NCBI GenBank assembly: GCA_029962745.1
Contig: CM057156.1
Span: 29,448,647-29,512,646 of the forward strand
Length of the DNA: 64,000 bases
Source of the DNA: Echinometra lucunter
Taxonomy: Eukaryota > Echinodermata > Echinoidea > Camarodonta > Echinometridae
Reading direction: 5' to 3'
Below, piece after piece: positions 23,841 to 36,700 of the stretch; within the stretch, counting starts at the first letter, position 1, and each line of letters opens with the position of its first letter. The notes under the pieces are model-generated. The model had not been told where the DNA came from and did not search any database. It saw only the letters and a list, made by a program, of their open reading frames with translations. The translations under genes were made by a program, and so were the position numbers.

Positions 23841-25722
23841 AAATAAATAAAAAATAGTTGAGCCCCTGAATCAATGAGCATTAGTTAAGTTGTCCTAAAT
23901 GTTCAACTCTTCAAAGCAAATTAGAAGCAATTATGCAAAAACATGAAATTTAAGTGGTTTTATGCAAAATCGGTTGCTTCTGCTATAAAAAAAAGGAAGC
24001 ATTGACCTATATTCTAAAAAGAAAGGTAACTTTTTATAGTTAACATCGAGTTACTGAATAATGAATGAGCTTAATCGACATGTTTAGAAGTACTTATCAG
24101 AAAGTTTCAATATTAAATAAGTCTTTGAATAAGAAAAACAATTAAAAGTGTTAAAAATTCACTTTCACGTATCATTTTCTTTGCTGAATTCACTTTGTAA
24201 ATACAGCAGGCTAGCAAATCCCCCTTCAAATAACACTTTTATATCGAATTTTCTGTCTTTGAAGGTTTTTTTTTTAGGCTGTATTATGTTATCAATACTT
24301 TGGATGTACTTTTGAAATACAGCTCAGAAAATTTCTGAGCCGGACCTTTAACTGTGTTTCTATCTCCTTTTTTTTTTCTTGTCTGTTTTTACATCGTCTC
24401 CGTCCTTTGGTGATCATTCCAGTGTTTCCCAATGTCCTCCAGACAATAACTCTAATGAATCCATTTTGAGAAAGAGGTCACGAAATAAAGTCTTCAATTT
24501 TCTACACGTGTTATACGAAGATGTCCATAATTTAGGAATCACACGGTCGACGACTCGAAATGAAAGTCGTAAATTTCCAGCGGGAAATCAATTCTTTTAA
24601 GACGTTTTGAAGGAATATGAAACAAAAGGGGTCTATGGGAAAATAGTTGATAAACTGAATTAGAGACTGCCAATTATTAATAAATTTGAAAGAGATGATA
24701 AATTATTAGAGTATTAGTTTTCTATAAATCTGCCGCTGTTCTGATGGGAGTCTAATTTCACACCAATAACAAGATTATAAATCACATTGTCCAATGAACA
24801 GATGAAATAATAGAAATGGGTGGGCACATGGCAAACTTCCTGTGCTCTTTTTCTTGACAGTTGCATTTGTTAGCAGGTCTTTTTACTTTATTGTGAGAAA
24901 TTTATAATCACAAATACAATGTACACCCTCAATTTCTTAAACTTGAATCGGGGATGAATAAAAAAGAACAATTACAAATCTTAATCTAATAGATTTAAAA
25001 ATCAACTTTACTGATTATACTTCTTAACCTAATATTTTGGATTGGATCTTGTCCCTAATTCATGTAATCACAATCTCTTAGACTAATTTCTAATCTAAGA
25101 AATTTGGAGTGTACTTTATCAACAATAAAAATATGAAATTCTCTTGTTTTCCTTATCATATGATTTTTTGTCATTTATTGCGATCCAGTATAATGTCATG
25201 AAAATTACAAAGGTTTAAGAGAAAATTTCATAGACTGAAATGCAAAAAAATATATATAAGTAGATAAATAAATAATGATAATAATAAAACTGAAAACTGC
25301 AATCCTGAAATTTGAAATGTAACGTACATTCAGGTGCACAAAACGTGAAAAGTATCCAATGCAAAGATAGACCATCATGACTCAATACTTACATGGTCGG
25401 AGCCCTATATCAAAGACCTTTCACTTCAATCAGGTGATGAGTTTAGCCTTCAGATTAATTGATTTCAACCATCACAGGGAGCATCAGCTGTCTTCCTTCT
25501 TTATCGACATGACTGGGGCACAGCCGAAAATAAGCCGAAAACTAATAATAGAAAGTTCTGCGTTTAAGCCAGCATGCTGTTTGTGTTATATAATTATGGG
25601 CTGTTTTAAAGGTGAAATTCGTAAGATATAGAAATTTGTGAATATTTTCTTTGCTTCGTTGAATATTAAGTGAAAAAGTATGAATTCAATGTTGAATCAA
25701 TGAAGATCTTATTTCTGTTTGC

Positions 25723-25777
25723 AGCCAGAAGGGCGTTAAGTCTGTATAAAATGATTTGAGTTAGCGCCCTTCTGGCT
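25723..25777. other. 55-nt hairpin
   Basis: AGCCAGAAGGGCGTTAA pairs with TTAGCGCCCTTCTGGCT: a 17-bp stem with one G-T wobble and a loop of about 21 nt. It could be a short MITE or a small-RNA precursor; no expression evidence can be read. Confidence 0.45.
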
Positions 25778-27640
25778 CCAGACAGAGACGTAACATAATT
25801 AACAATCAAGGAACCATAATAAAACTGTTAATATATTTTGACAATCTGTACTCGTTCCTGGATGATTCAGATGAAGACTGAATAAATAAATGATTTCGAT
25901 TTAAGCCAAAATGATTATAAACATAAACATTCAGATTCATATTCATATTCAGATTCATTTATTCGCCGTATATTATGTTTGTTTTGTTTTCTTTTCTTTT
26001 CTTTCCATAAAAATCAAGTACAACCAATATAAATTATACAAATAAGTTAACAAACATAGAAATGTAACATTTCATAAAATAAAATACTTATTAAAAGCAA
26101 CGATAACCGACAAACATACTATTGAAAAGCAATTTCACATAAATGATTTTATAGTATACAAGATATGACCTTAAATCATAATATCTTAGAAACGGCTGGA
26201 CATGCTAAAAAGCAAGGCTCGTAATAATGCATGCCCATGAAATAAATTGATTGATAAGATTTGGTCATCTGCGTCAATAAACTGAATTAGTAGAGATCAA
26301 AGATCAACATGATAAAAACTGCGATAATAATGTACATCATTAAGATCATGACATTGGTGAGAATTATTGAGAATGAGCGATTTTCTTTCAAATAGGCAAA
26401 TCCATCAAAACTTTGACAAAGAAAGTGTGATCACAATAATTATTGACGGCATAACAGTCTCGTAAAACTTTACTGCGTTGGAGGGACGTATACCTTTAAT
26501 GATTTTAAAGTAGGTGAGGGACATTTGGGTGCATGGACACAAATTTTTCTCCGTGCAATTACACGAGAACAAGACCGAATTATCACACTTCCCGTGATGT
26601 TCATTACACAGAAAATACCCAGAACTGAACGTTCATGTCTACAGGTGATCAGCTGAGGTAAGTTTCCACTAGACCCCACGTTCTAGGATTGCAAAGACCT
26701 AAAACATTCTTGTCAAAGTCTAGTGAAAATTTGGTGTGCACCACTTTATCTTCATGGTCATTTGTGACGAATATCTCGCATGCATAGGGAATTTAAATAA
26801 GCTTGGTCAGTTACTGTGCATATTTTGTAATCATATCATACTGATTTCAATTGATCAGTACTCTTGGTTTAATGTGTGCTGAATAATGGAGAAAACTGAA
26901 ACCTCGGTCAAATTTTCTTTGTTACTAAACTCGACTCAACCAAACAGCAAATGTCGGGCTTCCATTTTCATCAGGACTTGTGCAGTTGACTATAGGATAG
27001 CATTCCTGCCCATAACTAAAACACTATAAAATCCATGATGATCAAACGAAGACAGTAGCAGCACCTAAAGTCATTCACTTTTGCCATTTAGATCCTACAA
27101 TGCCGACGGAGCTAATGAGAACTCAACTCATCGATTTCTAAAATCCTCTTTTCCCCTACAATTCACTATAAATCCAAATCGTAATGATAAATGTAAACGC
27201 AGCTTCAGCAAACTCTACATACCACAATGAGACGATTAAATCTAATACTTTCAAACAAACCGAACACTCATTATTGCTGTGTCTGAATGAGAACATGTCG
27301 GTGTTGATGACGTCATCCTGTTGTAGGCCGATCGCAGGAGGGGGCACAGTAAAACGTGGCGCGTTTCATTGTGGGGGTTGCTTGCCAACGTGAACCCCTT
27401 CTTCCTAAAACTCGCTCTCTTTCTAAATCCCACCTGTGTCATCGCCATTCTAGTTTGGAAGTTCACCAACTCTAGTAGCGAGAGGGGGCGAGAGGTTTTT
27501 GAGGAGAAAACGGGGAATACAGGAGGCTTTTTAAAAAGCGAGCACTGTCGAAAAATACCGTGCATCTGACAACAACGTATACAGTTATCCCCTATTGCTA
27601 CAACAGTCTTTGAAAGCCATTTATGGATTAATTCTACGCC

Positions 27641-27725
27641 ATGTCGACCTTATCAGCCATGTCTGTGAAAGTGTTAGCAGTTGTTTTACTCAATCTTTTT
27701 CTGCAGAGTGTTGCCGGAAAACGAG
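27641..27725 (+). CDS. MAM protein exon 1 (signal peptide)
   Basis: ATG at 27641 opens MSTLSAMSVKVLAVVLLN and continues to LFLQSVAGKR: a classical signal peptide with cleavage expected after SVAG or nearby. The exon ends CGAG before GTAAGA, phase 1. The second ATG (27659) would also leave a usable signal. Linked to exon 2 by phase and domain logic only, because the intron is 8.5 kb. Confidence 0.7.
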
Positions 27726-30700
27726 GTAAGATTATAACTCCAAAGCCAAGATTTAAGATTCGTCAAGCCAAGTGGTGATTTTGTTATTATGTGTTTTGAA
27801 CATTGCACATGGTTACGTGCAACTTATCAAAATTGTCTGTTATCAAAATGTCACGATTATTTTTTTCTCCATATTGAAAACGTTTGTTACATGAAATTTG
27901 TGACTGGAAGTTAACTTTTACAAACGCTACGTAGGGACTAAGTCTTAAGTAAAAAGAATAACAAAGGAAAATTGAAAAGTCATTGACCCCCCCCCCCCCC
28001 GTATATTTTGCAATGGTCATGATTGTAAGATAATATATTGACCATTTTTATTCGCTGGACTGCAGTCTCAGAGTCAACATTACGTATTCATTTAACAAAT
28101 TGTTATCGCGGGAGCATAGATAGTTTCAACACTGATTTTCAATGAAGAGCTTGAAATGATTAAACAACGTATACTTTTTCCCCATAATGCCCGTCCTTCC
28201 ATTAAGAATGTGGTCTGTAGCCGGAAAAAAGTCATTCAGTTACCATGGCTATCGAATGTTTTGACTGATTATATTTATCATTTGTAGAACGCAGTAACTT
28301 TTTTGAAATATCAACAATGATCAATAAGGATCGTAACAAAATGGCTGTTCGTTATATCAAAGGAGTATAGACATGATAGAAATAAAAAGTTAGTTAAAAA
28401 TATATATTTATGTTTACGCACTTAATCACATCACGATTTGAGAGAAAATTAATGCATAGGGCTTGTATCACAATTTAGATATGGAATAAAATTATTCTGT
28501 CAATTTTTCATAGCATAATCGATAGCGTTAACAGACAATGATTGGTCTCCCCATAAAGTCTCCCTCCCTTCGTTAAATATCCCTGAAAAACCCAAACAAA
28601 CGACACTTGTACATAGTATATGACACCAGTTGGTACAGTATATGAACACACCCTTTACGTATATGGCTATGTTCATTTCTCCCCCGCCCCCTTCTCCATT
28701 TGCTGCAAATGCACCCTTATCCCCACCCCCCCCCCCCCCCCGGCCCGCATTTTATATGGCATCACCAGTGACGACACATATTTCAAAGAATGCTTTTGAT
28801 AGTTTCCTACTAAACACTGCAGCCAATAATTCAGTGATGGTGGAAACATTGAGTTATTAACCGTTGGCCTGGCCTCTTAACCCGTGACAGAGTTAAACCT
28901 TGCGCAATTATTGCGGTAAAACAACTGTGATTACTTGTTAATTAGCAGCAATGACTAATTGTTCAACACGCACATGTATGTTTGTTTTGATTAACAGGGA
29001 TCATGAGACGGATTAACGCAGTGACGCGGAAGTCGGTTCTCTTATTTTCTTTCACGAAACTAAGTAGTTGATGAAAACATGTACGCTAATCCTCGAATCA
29101 TCTAATACTTGGCTCACACGAAGAGTCTATTTGCTTGCGTCATTACTTGCGCTAATTAAGCCTTTGGAGGCAATTGACCCATATGCCAGTGGTTAAAGTA
29201 TTGTTTGCCTCGTTAAATTTGCAGTCAATGTAGTTATTCTTTTAAACCCTATCACGCGCAAGACCGGACCAGTCACTAACGAGGTCCTAGCGTCAGTGAG
29301 TATCGGCAAATCGCTATCGTGTGCGCAGATCTAATGCTCTCTGCACACTAATCTAATTCAGTTTGATTTTTTCTTGGCGTCAAATTTTGTCTGACGTAGC
29401 ACTGCACCAACGACTGTTTTTTTTTTTTTTTTTTTTTTTATGCACCATGTCAGAGTAACATCGCAACCCGGTATCGCAAAAAAGTGAATTTAAAATGAAC
29501 AGTGCAAAAATAGCTTGGAATAACTGACGTATGCGCTAATTACCTTCACAGGATTGAATGGCGCAGGTAATAACACAGCCAAGCGTAATTACACCGCATA
29601 TACAACGGGAATAGAAATGATGAGTCCATGGTACTCTTCTGTGCCAACATAAGGATAGTCCTTAATCTGTGATTGGACTAATTTCGTTGCCAAAACTAAA
29701 TAGGTTTAGCCTCGATAACTCACTTCATTGCCAAAAGAGATGACTGTTCACCTCGTTTGCTGATCCGTCTGTCTACCAAGCTTTAGATGGCAGTGTGATT
29801 TTTTTAGTAAAGTACAATTATTTCAGCCGTTTGGGATGAATGAATGTATGTTAAGTGCATTTATTTTCATTTCCAAACATAAAACAAAGCAGGCAATGTA
29901 ATATGTTGTCACAAATGGAAACATAGATTATTACAATTTTACAAATAAACTTTCAAATAAATCATTGCATCATCGTTTTTTTTTTTCTCAAACTGCCAAC
30001 ATATTAAAAAGATTGAAACAGCGGCAGAAGGCTGACAAGGAAGCCTTAAGGGGAGAACTAGAAAGAGAATATCTACAGTTATAAGCCACATTACTGACTT
30101 TGATTCTAGTCTTATAAAAAGGAGTAAGATGGCCATTTTTCGACATCGTCAACTCATACCCGCACTCCTTACAATCACAAACATGTGCGATGGCCCACTC
30201 CTGCTATAGAGACCCGTGACGTTCTACGAGGAGCTAATATGGATATGATTAATCCTGCAAAACTGTCATGTCCTCCTGCCGGGTTTCAGCATAGTGTTCA
30301 AAACTTAATGTTAAAGGTCAATGTACCGAATCAGGTGTCTGCCTCCATTAAAGGAGAATGCAACCCAGACATCAGTGTGCTTCCAGTGAATGAAGAAGAA
30401 CAAGAAGAGTAAACAGTGAAAGTTTGAGCAAAATCGGACAATCCGTTCAAGAGTTATGACCTTTGAAAGTTTAAATAAATCCTTATTATGGGGATCCTTG
30501 AGTTGGCAACTCCACCAGCATCTGTGATGTCATCGTGGACAACTCTCCATTCATTTTGTACACAGAATTTCACATTTTCTTCATTTTCAAGAAAAATAAA
30601 AATTTGTTTGATTTATTGTTTGAGTATGACATGGCTACATCAATTCTGCAAGAATTTTTGGGAGAATTATGTTGATTCCTAACTTGAAATTTCATAAAAA

Positions 30701-33700
30701 TCCATTTTTTGGAAGATTTATGCACAAAATGAATGGAGAGTTGTCCACGATGACATCACAGATGTTGGCAAAGTTGCCAACTCAAGGATCCCTGTAATAG
30801 GGATTTACTGAAACTTTCAAAATTCATAACTTTTGAACAGATTGTCCGATTTTGCTCAAACTTTCAGTGTTTACTCTTCTTGATCATCTCCATTCACTAA
30901 GAGCACACCGATGCCTGGGTTGCATTCTCCTTTAATATCTCCATTGCACCTTTAGAGTCTCACAAACACTCATTCATTGCATGCAACATCTCGATTCCGT
31001 TAGGAGAATTTTAGTGTAAATTAGTCAGAATCAAGGCATATCTCTTTTTTTTATAGCGAAGTAGCAATGTGGAACCTTTCTTGCAATTTGCTGAAGGAAA
31101 TCAGTGTCTAGCCAAGACTTGGACGCACAAGTTTCGTATGTTCACCTGAGCGTTCAAACCACTCAACTTCGACATGTCTTGAATAAATCAACAAAACAGT
31201 CTTGAAAGTAAAATCCCCAAATGTTATGTCAGACACAATGTTGCTATTTATAAATAAGCCTCTTTTATCATTTTAGAGTAAAATCTCGGTATCTCGGTAT
31301 CTATGCTTGTGATATTTCTTTACAGAAATGTAATCTGAAGCTGATATTCTAAATAGATATACCAGAATGAGACTCCAATAGTTTAGAACAAGACAATTGG
31401 GTTGAAATTGTTACCCTTTAATTCACTCTTGCCGGCCGGCCTAGCACCGATGATGATGTACACATTTTGTCATCGGACACAGCCATGCTTTTCATTGATC
31501 ACTTCCACCTAACTGGGCACACGTTCAAGCTCTTTCTAGAAAACAAATGTCCCAGATCGTATCGTCACTGCGTTGTCCCCACCAAATACTATTTCCAAGT
31601 TCATCTCAGATGCATTGTCAATCGGAACAAGGGGTAGAGACATGATAATTCGGCTTAGCGACGCGCCATGTTTGGGCTCACTATTATGAGCCCATGAAGC
31701 CTGACGCAAGAGCTGACATTTGGAGAGAAACTGTGGACAGTCTGTTTTGTCGAACTTCTGCTTTTAATCCTTTTGCAAACATGTGTGACATACATTTGAA
31801 GTTTGTTTGACATGTTTTGAAAACTTTTAATCCTATGAATTCTTTACATACAAACACTTTTTATATTTCAAAGAAATGTTATTGACGCCTCATCTCTTTG
31901 ATGTCTCCAACTACACTGTCGTTTTGTTTGTTATTTTGGGGCATTAAATAAATAATAGTATGCCACTATCATTGTGTGCGTAATATCTTTCCTCTGACGG
32001 TGTCTCTGACGGTGTCTGATTTCTCTAAATAAGTGGCAACTTTTATACTTTCCTGAGCTTTACCAGACATATAAACAACACTGTTATCCTAGAAAAAACA
32101 CTTGTAAGAACTGTACACAGGCAAACTAAATACACTGTGACAAAAATATACATTTATGAAACATTACCCCTAGAACCTTGAAGAAAACAATCCACTCACT
32201 CCTCTCTCGTCTGTTAACATGGGCGGGCGATTCAAGTTCAGATATATCATATTGCAAACTTCTCACCAAATTTTCTTTCAGAGATATTGTCTGGTATAAT
32301 TAGAATACCCCTGATGGATTACGAAGAATGCGTGAGAACTTGATACAAATATTCATCAGTGGATTACTGGTAAAGATTTAAACGAAAAAATGATGGTGTT
32401 TTGTATGTTTTCATGCTTTATCAACGCACGAAGATGGCTAGCAATTATTTTTCTGCCAATTCAACCTTGTCTCTCTATCTCCTATGTCACTGAAAAAGCT
32501 GCACTTTACAAAAACTTCTAGATTTGTTGTCGTTGTTGTTAAAAAAGCTTCTTTATTTGCTCTTTTATCCCGTTTGTGACTTAAAATGGATCATACTTAC
32601 ATCACTAAAGATAATTAACGTAATAACTTTAGATGAAACTTTCTTTTTGTAATCAATGCATTCTACCCTGAACGAAGTTTCACCGAAATACCTTAACCCA
32701 TTCAGAACAGGAATTATTTAAAGCCTAATTTGATCAGCGTTTCTTCTTCAAATCGGCAAAACATTTCATGTATTTTAAATAAGTGTAAATTGATTAGTAT
32801 GTTGAAAAGTAAAAAAAAAAAAAAAAAAAAGCTTTCAATTTGCAAGGGTAAAGTAATTTGCTCTTTAAATCGCGTTGTCAATATAAAGATTTAATCCCTA
32901 GTAACCTTTAAAGAATATTTTCAGCTTGAAACGAGAAATATTGATGCAACCAAAATGTGTATTTTTTATCTTTTTTTTTTTTTTTTGCTCTTTCTGCTCA
33001 TAATTATATTTGGTTTGTTTTTAAGGGCTCTGCATCAAAGGTTATTTGGCCAAATCACAAAATGTAGACCCTCTGTCATGAATGGTTAAAATACAGTATC
33101 TATCATTGCATGTTAAGCTCGTTCTATATTTTCTCTCCGTCCATCATGTCCATCAACACTTGCACGTCCAAATTCCTTGTGTGTGTCCCTATAGCAGGGC
33201 ACATGCTAGACGACTGTCCTGGAGGACCTCACTGTTCAATCAAATTTGATCTATGTCACTCTATGACATCTTTGGGACAACCCAGCTCTTTCCGTTATCA
33301 TAGCCATTTTGAGTTTTAATGACTTCATTATTGTTTCAAGAGACAACTGCTCCTAAATTTGTTCTGGATTTTGTCAACGTAACATCAGCACGAATACTAA
33401 GCTGTATAGCCAGAACTGTTAAGGCGTCAGGGCATTACGTTCTTATCTATTTCCATTCAGAGCTTCTTTTTGAGGTGTTCTCGAGGTGTTTTGGTCTAGT
33501 GGATATTGTCTCCGGACTGTGAACCACAAGGTATGGGGTTCGAATCCCCGCCGCACGCTAATGTCATTTGGCAATAGGCACCTTTATCTGCATGTGTAAA
33601 ACTCGACCCAGGTATAGTGAGTGGTAGGATTAATTCCTGGAATGCACTGTTGTCGTGCTGAAGACGGCTATGTTCCCTCTGGGAGAACAGTGCATGGTAC

Positions 33701-36700
33701 CAAAGAGGCTATGCCTGAGTAAAAAGACATGCTTATCATTGTTTTGAATTAGAGAGATAGATAATAGTTTTGGCATTTATAAGACTCTCAGTAATGTTTG
33801 CATATGTTTGATACTATTTTACGTGACCTATTCCCCATTGATTTCATTCGGATATCGCAAATATGACTTGTGAGGCCTATCAACCTTGTGAATTATGGGA
33901 ACGCAAGATCCGTTGCCAGATAACAGCTTTTCCCGATGAACTCGATATGGTTGGGATAAAATGAGAGAAATTCAAATCTCTCAAGCCATTTCCGTGTGAT
34001 GGCCACTCTCCAATGTAGACACATTCGGATAAAATTCGAATGATAACATTTCATAACCTGTTAATCCCTTTTATCTCAGTTGATCTCTTTAATAAATCAG
34101 CTCTATTTACAATTTATATCTACAGATATATTCCTACATCCTGTCTGCATATGATTCTCTTCGTCTTCTGTTTCATTGTACAAAAGTTTCGCAATTTACG
34201 ACCAAGGAAGTGAAATGCAGTCACACATTTAATAGCAACGCCATTCTGCACTTATCGCCTCGACTCACTCTAGGTATTGAATTTTGTGATAAAACATTAT
34301 TTTGAATTCTCGTTCATAAACCGACGGGTCTAATTTTGGGCGGAAGGTACTCCTTTGAAACAGAAGATAAATTTCGAATAAGGAAATTCAGGATGGATAG
34401 CAAATCTCCAAGAGAAGAGTCCAGGTTGTTCGTAATCTCTGTGTTCTTTTATGTAACTGCTGTCCCTGCCAATCAGTTGCACTTGATCTTTTGCACAAGG
34501 ATGTGTGGTCTTCGTTGTTCTCGAAGTTTCTTCCCAAGGCATCCCCTTGGTGATGCTGATGCCTTACACATTGTCATCGCCATTACCGATGAACTCGGCA
34601 TGGCCCTGAAAACAAACCCGTTCTCGTTTCATTTCTAATCAGATCTTGGCTCCTCGCCCGTTATTACCAAACAATAGAGGCCATTAAAACCAACTTCAGA
34701 TGGGGAAGGGAAGAGGATGGGTTAATGGGAGCTAGGGTAGGGAAGAGGAGGGAGAAAGTAAGGTGCACTTCTCTTGCGTAAATGCTCCGGTCATCGGAAG
34801 AAAGTTCGGCAGCACACGGAATTGGCGGGCTGCCCATCGCGGGAAACCTGAGCAGAAGGTAATGGGTTGTCGGTTGGCGGAGTGTTTGGGCGCGTTATTA
34901 TCGGAGCTGTCAAGCATTGGAACGACGTGCATTCACCGCCCACCGCATTTCCGCTTTCTGATTGGTCACAAGTTCAGCTAGGATGCGAGTGGGTGTCTAC
35001 AGCCGTTGGTGAAGCTAAAGTGCCTCGCGGTGGAACGCTAGAGCCCAAAACAAAACGAGCCCAAAAGGAAACAAATCAAAACAGATCGAAATAACGCACA
35101 GCAAAACTAAATACAAAAACTACTGACTGAATTTTACAGCATGCGAGGTATGAAATCGAAAGTGCGACGATCTCTTTTTGCTTCAGCATTGAAAAGGTGA
35201 AAATGCTACCAAAATAACATTTTCTTTAAACAACTACTGTAAAGGGCTGTAAACCGACAGAGCAATCGTGGCAATAGGGCCTAATGATAATGACAACTTT
35301 ACGGTAGAAAATACAATTACTGTGAAATACATGTACTTTAGTTTCGGAGATATGACCGTCCTACCCAAAAATAATTATCGAGGTACCTCGTCAGCTCAAA
35401 ATTAGGTCAGCTTACTCGACTGTGCTTGCAGCTTGCTAAAATATCATGTACCTAAATTTACAGGAAAAATGGCGTCACGCACCAGCTAACCCACATGTAC
35501 ACATATCCGCACTTGATGATACATCTCGCCTAAAAACTGTTCCAAGACCCACTTCTCTCTCTCTCCCTCCCCCACCCCTCTCACGCTCTTTCTCTCCTTC
35601 TCTTTCTCTCTCCCCCTCTCTTGTTTTCCTCTCCCCTGTTTGCCTCATCTCTCTCTTTGCGCCCCTACTTCTATCTCTATCTCTCTCTCTCGCTCTCTCT
35701 GCCCTTCTCACTCCTTTCTCTTTATTTCTCTCTCTCGATACCCCATCTCTCTCTTCATTCGTCGCAGTGACAGGCCCTCTATGTAATGACTGAAACTTTC
35801 ATAAAGGGAAAGTGAGTTTAAATGAAGCGATGCAGGTTGTTCTTGTTATGTTCCGAGTGCATGCATTCATATTTTTACGCATGTTTCGACAAGCGTTGAC
35901 GTATGGGACGGGAACGCTGGGGAGGCAGCGGCTGCAGCCCCCTCCCCAAAATTTTGAAGCATTTTTTTTTCTGGTAACCGTCACCTCACACTAAGGGAAA
36001 GGAGATTTCAGTACCCTTTCATGTACATGTTTATGTTATACTTATATATATCCTAAGAGAAGTATCTTGTGCAAGAGGGCTGATTTGTTTAATTTCATAT
36101 AATGATTCTAACGTGAAAACGTTAGATTTATTTGTGGTATAGTCAACCCCAAAGGTTTTCGAAGACGTAAAATGAATAATGTTTTTTTTTCTTGTTAAGT
36201 CAACATAGTTAAAATAAGTAACTTTTTTTCATGCAATTTACAGAATTGTTCAACTGCGACTTTGAGGACCCTCGTTCATCACTGTGCGGGTTCAGGGTTC
36301 TATTCCCCCAGAAGAGCTTGGAGCATCGAGAGGAACAGTGGGATGTACGTCGTGCATCAGAGAGCAGGGGAGGAAGGGATGGCCCCAGAGCTGATCGCAC
36401 GCTCAGCACACCACAAGGTGGGTGAAGGTTTAAAGACGAAACTTATTTTTTAATCAGAAAGGAAAAAAAAAATGAAATGTGCCTTAATTTAGAGTATGAG
36501 AAGCAGTTGAACAGTTTAGGCGACATGGCCATCATGAAGCGATCGGTTAATGGATTTGCTTTCCTGCATGATTTTCTAACTGTACTTGTAAACAACAACA
36601 ACAACAAAAACAACAATAACAACAATAACAACTTATGGGAAGGGGTCGCGCGCTAAGACCATGAAGACTGTGCACAAATACAATGGGGAACCGTGTCACA

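Larger units (their letters stand above)
12386..27640. other. Gene-poor repeat-rich intergenic region
   Basis: No complete gene was found. It holds the transposons listed separately (13003, 16275-18175, 18776, 21673, 23651), microsatellites and purine or pyrimidine tracts at 14865-15076, 19165-19202 and 19800-20280, and weak orphan exon candidates at 15751 and 22642. A diverged duplication of roughly 100 bp links about 20360-20470 and 20600-20720 (GTATCA...CTTATCG...CCCTTTCATT). The remainder is AT-rich DNA in which nothing was recognised. Confidence 0.6.
27726..36243 (+). other. MAM gene intron 1
   Basis: An 8.5-kb intron with the palindromic TTAA element (30348-30935), a tRNA-His-like SINE (33484-33735), C-runs at 27988 and 28726-28741, a T-run at 29420-29440, a GC-richer segment (34796-35045) and a CT-rich tract (35550-35760). 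No convincing exon was seen. Confidence 0.7.

Noticed and set aside
24379..24600. 73-codon frame after a T-rich tract
   Set aside because: A possible acceptor near 24420 is weak and the peptide has no domain or partner exon.
33484..33560. Functional tRNA-His gene
   Set aside because: GTG anticodon-like loop is present but the acceptor stem does not pair and a SINE body follows.
34336..34638. 100-codon frame in MAM intron 1
   Set aside because: No acceptor or donor at sensible positions and no recognisable domain; opposite-strand frame also open.
35446..35793. 115-codon frame rich in Ser, Leu and Pro
   Set aside because: CT-rich low-complexity DNA with open frames on both strands.
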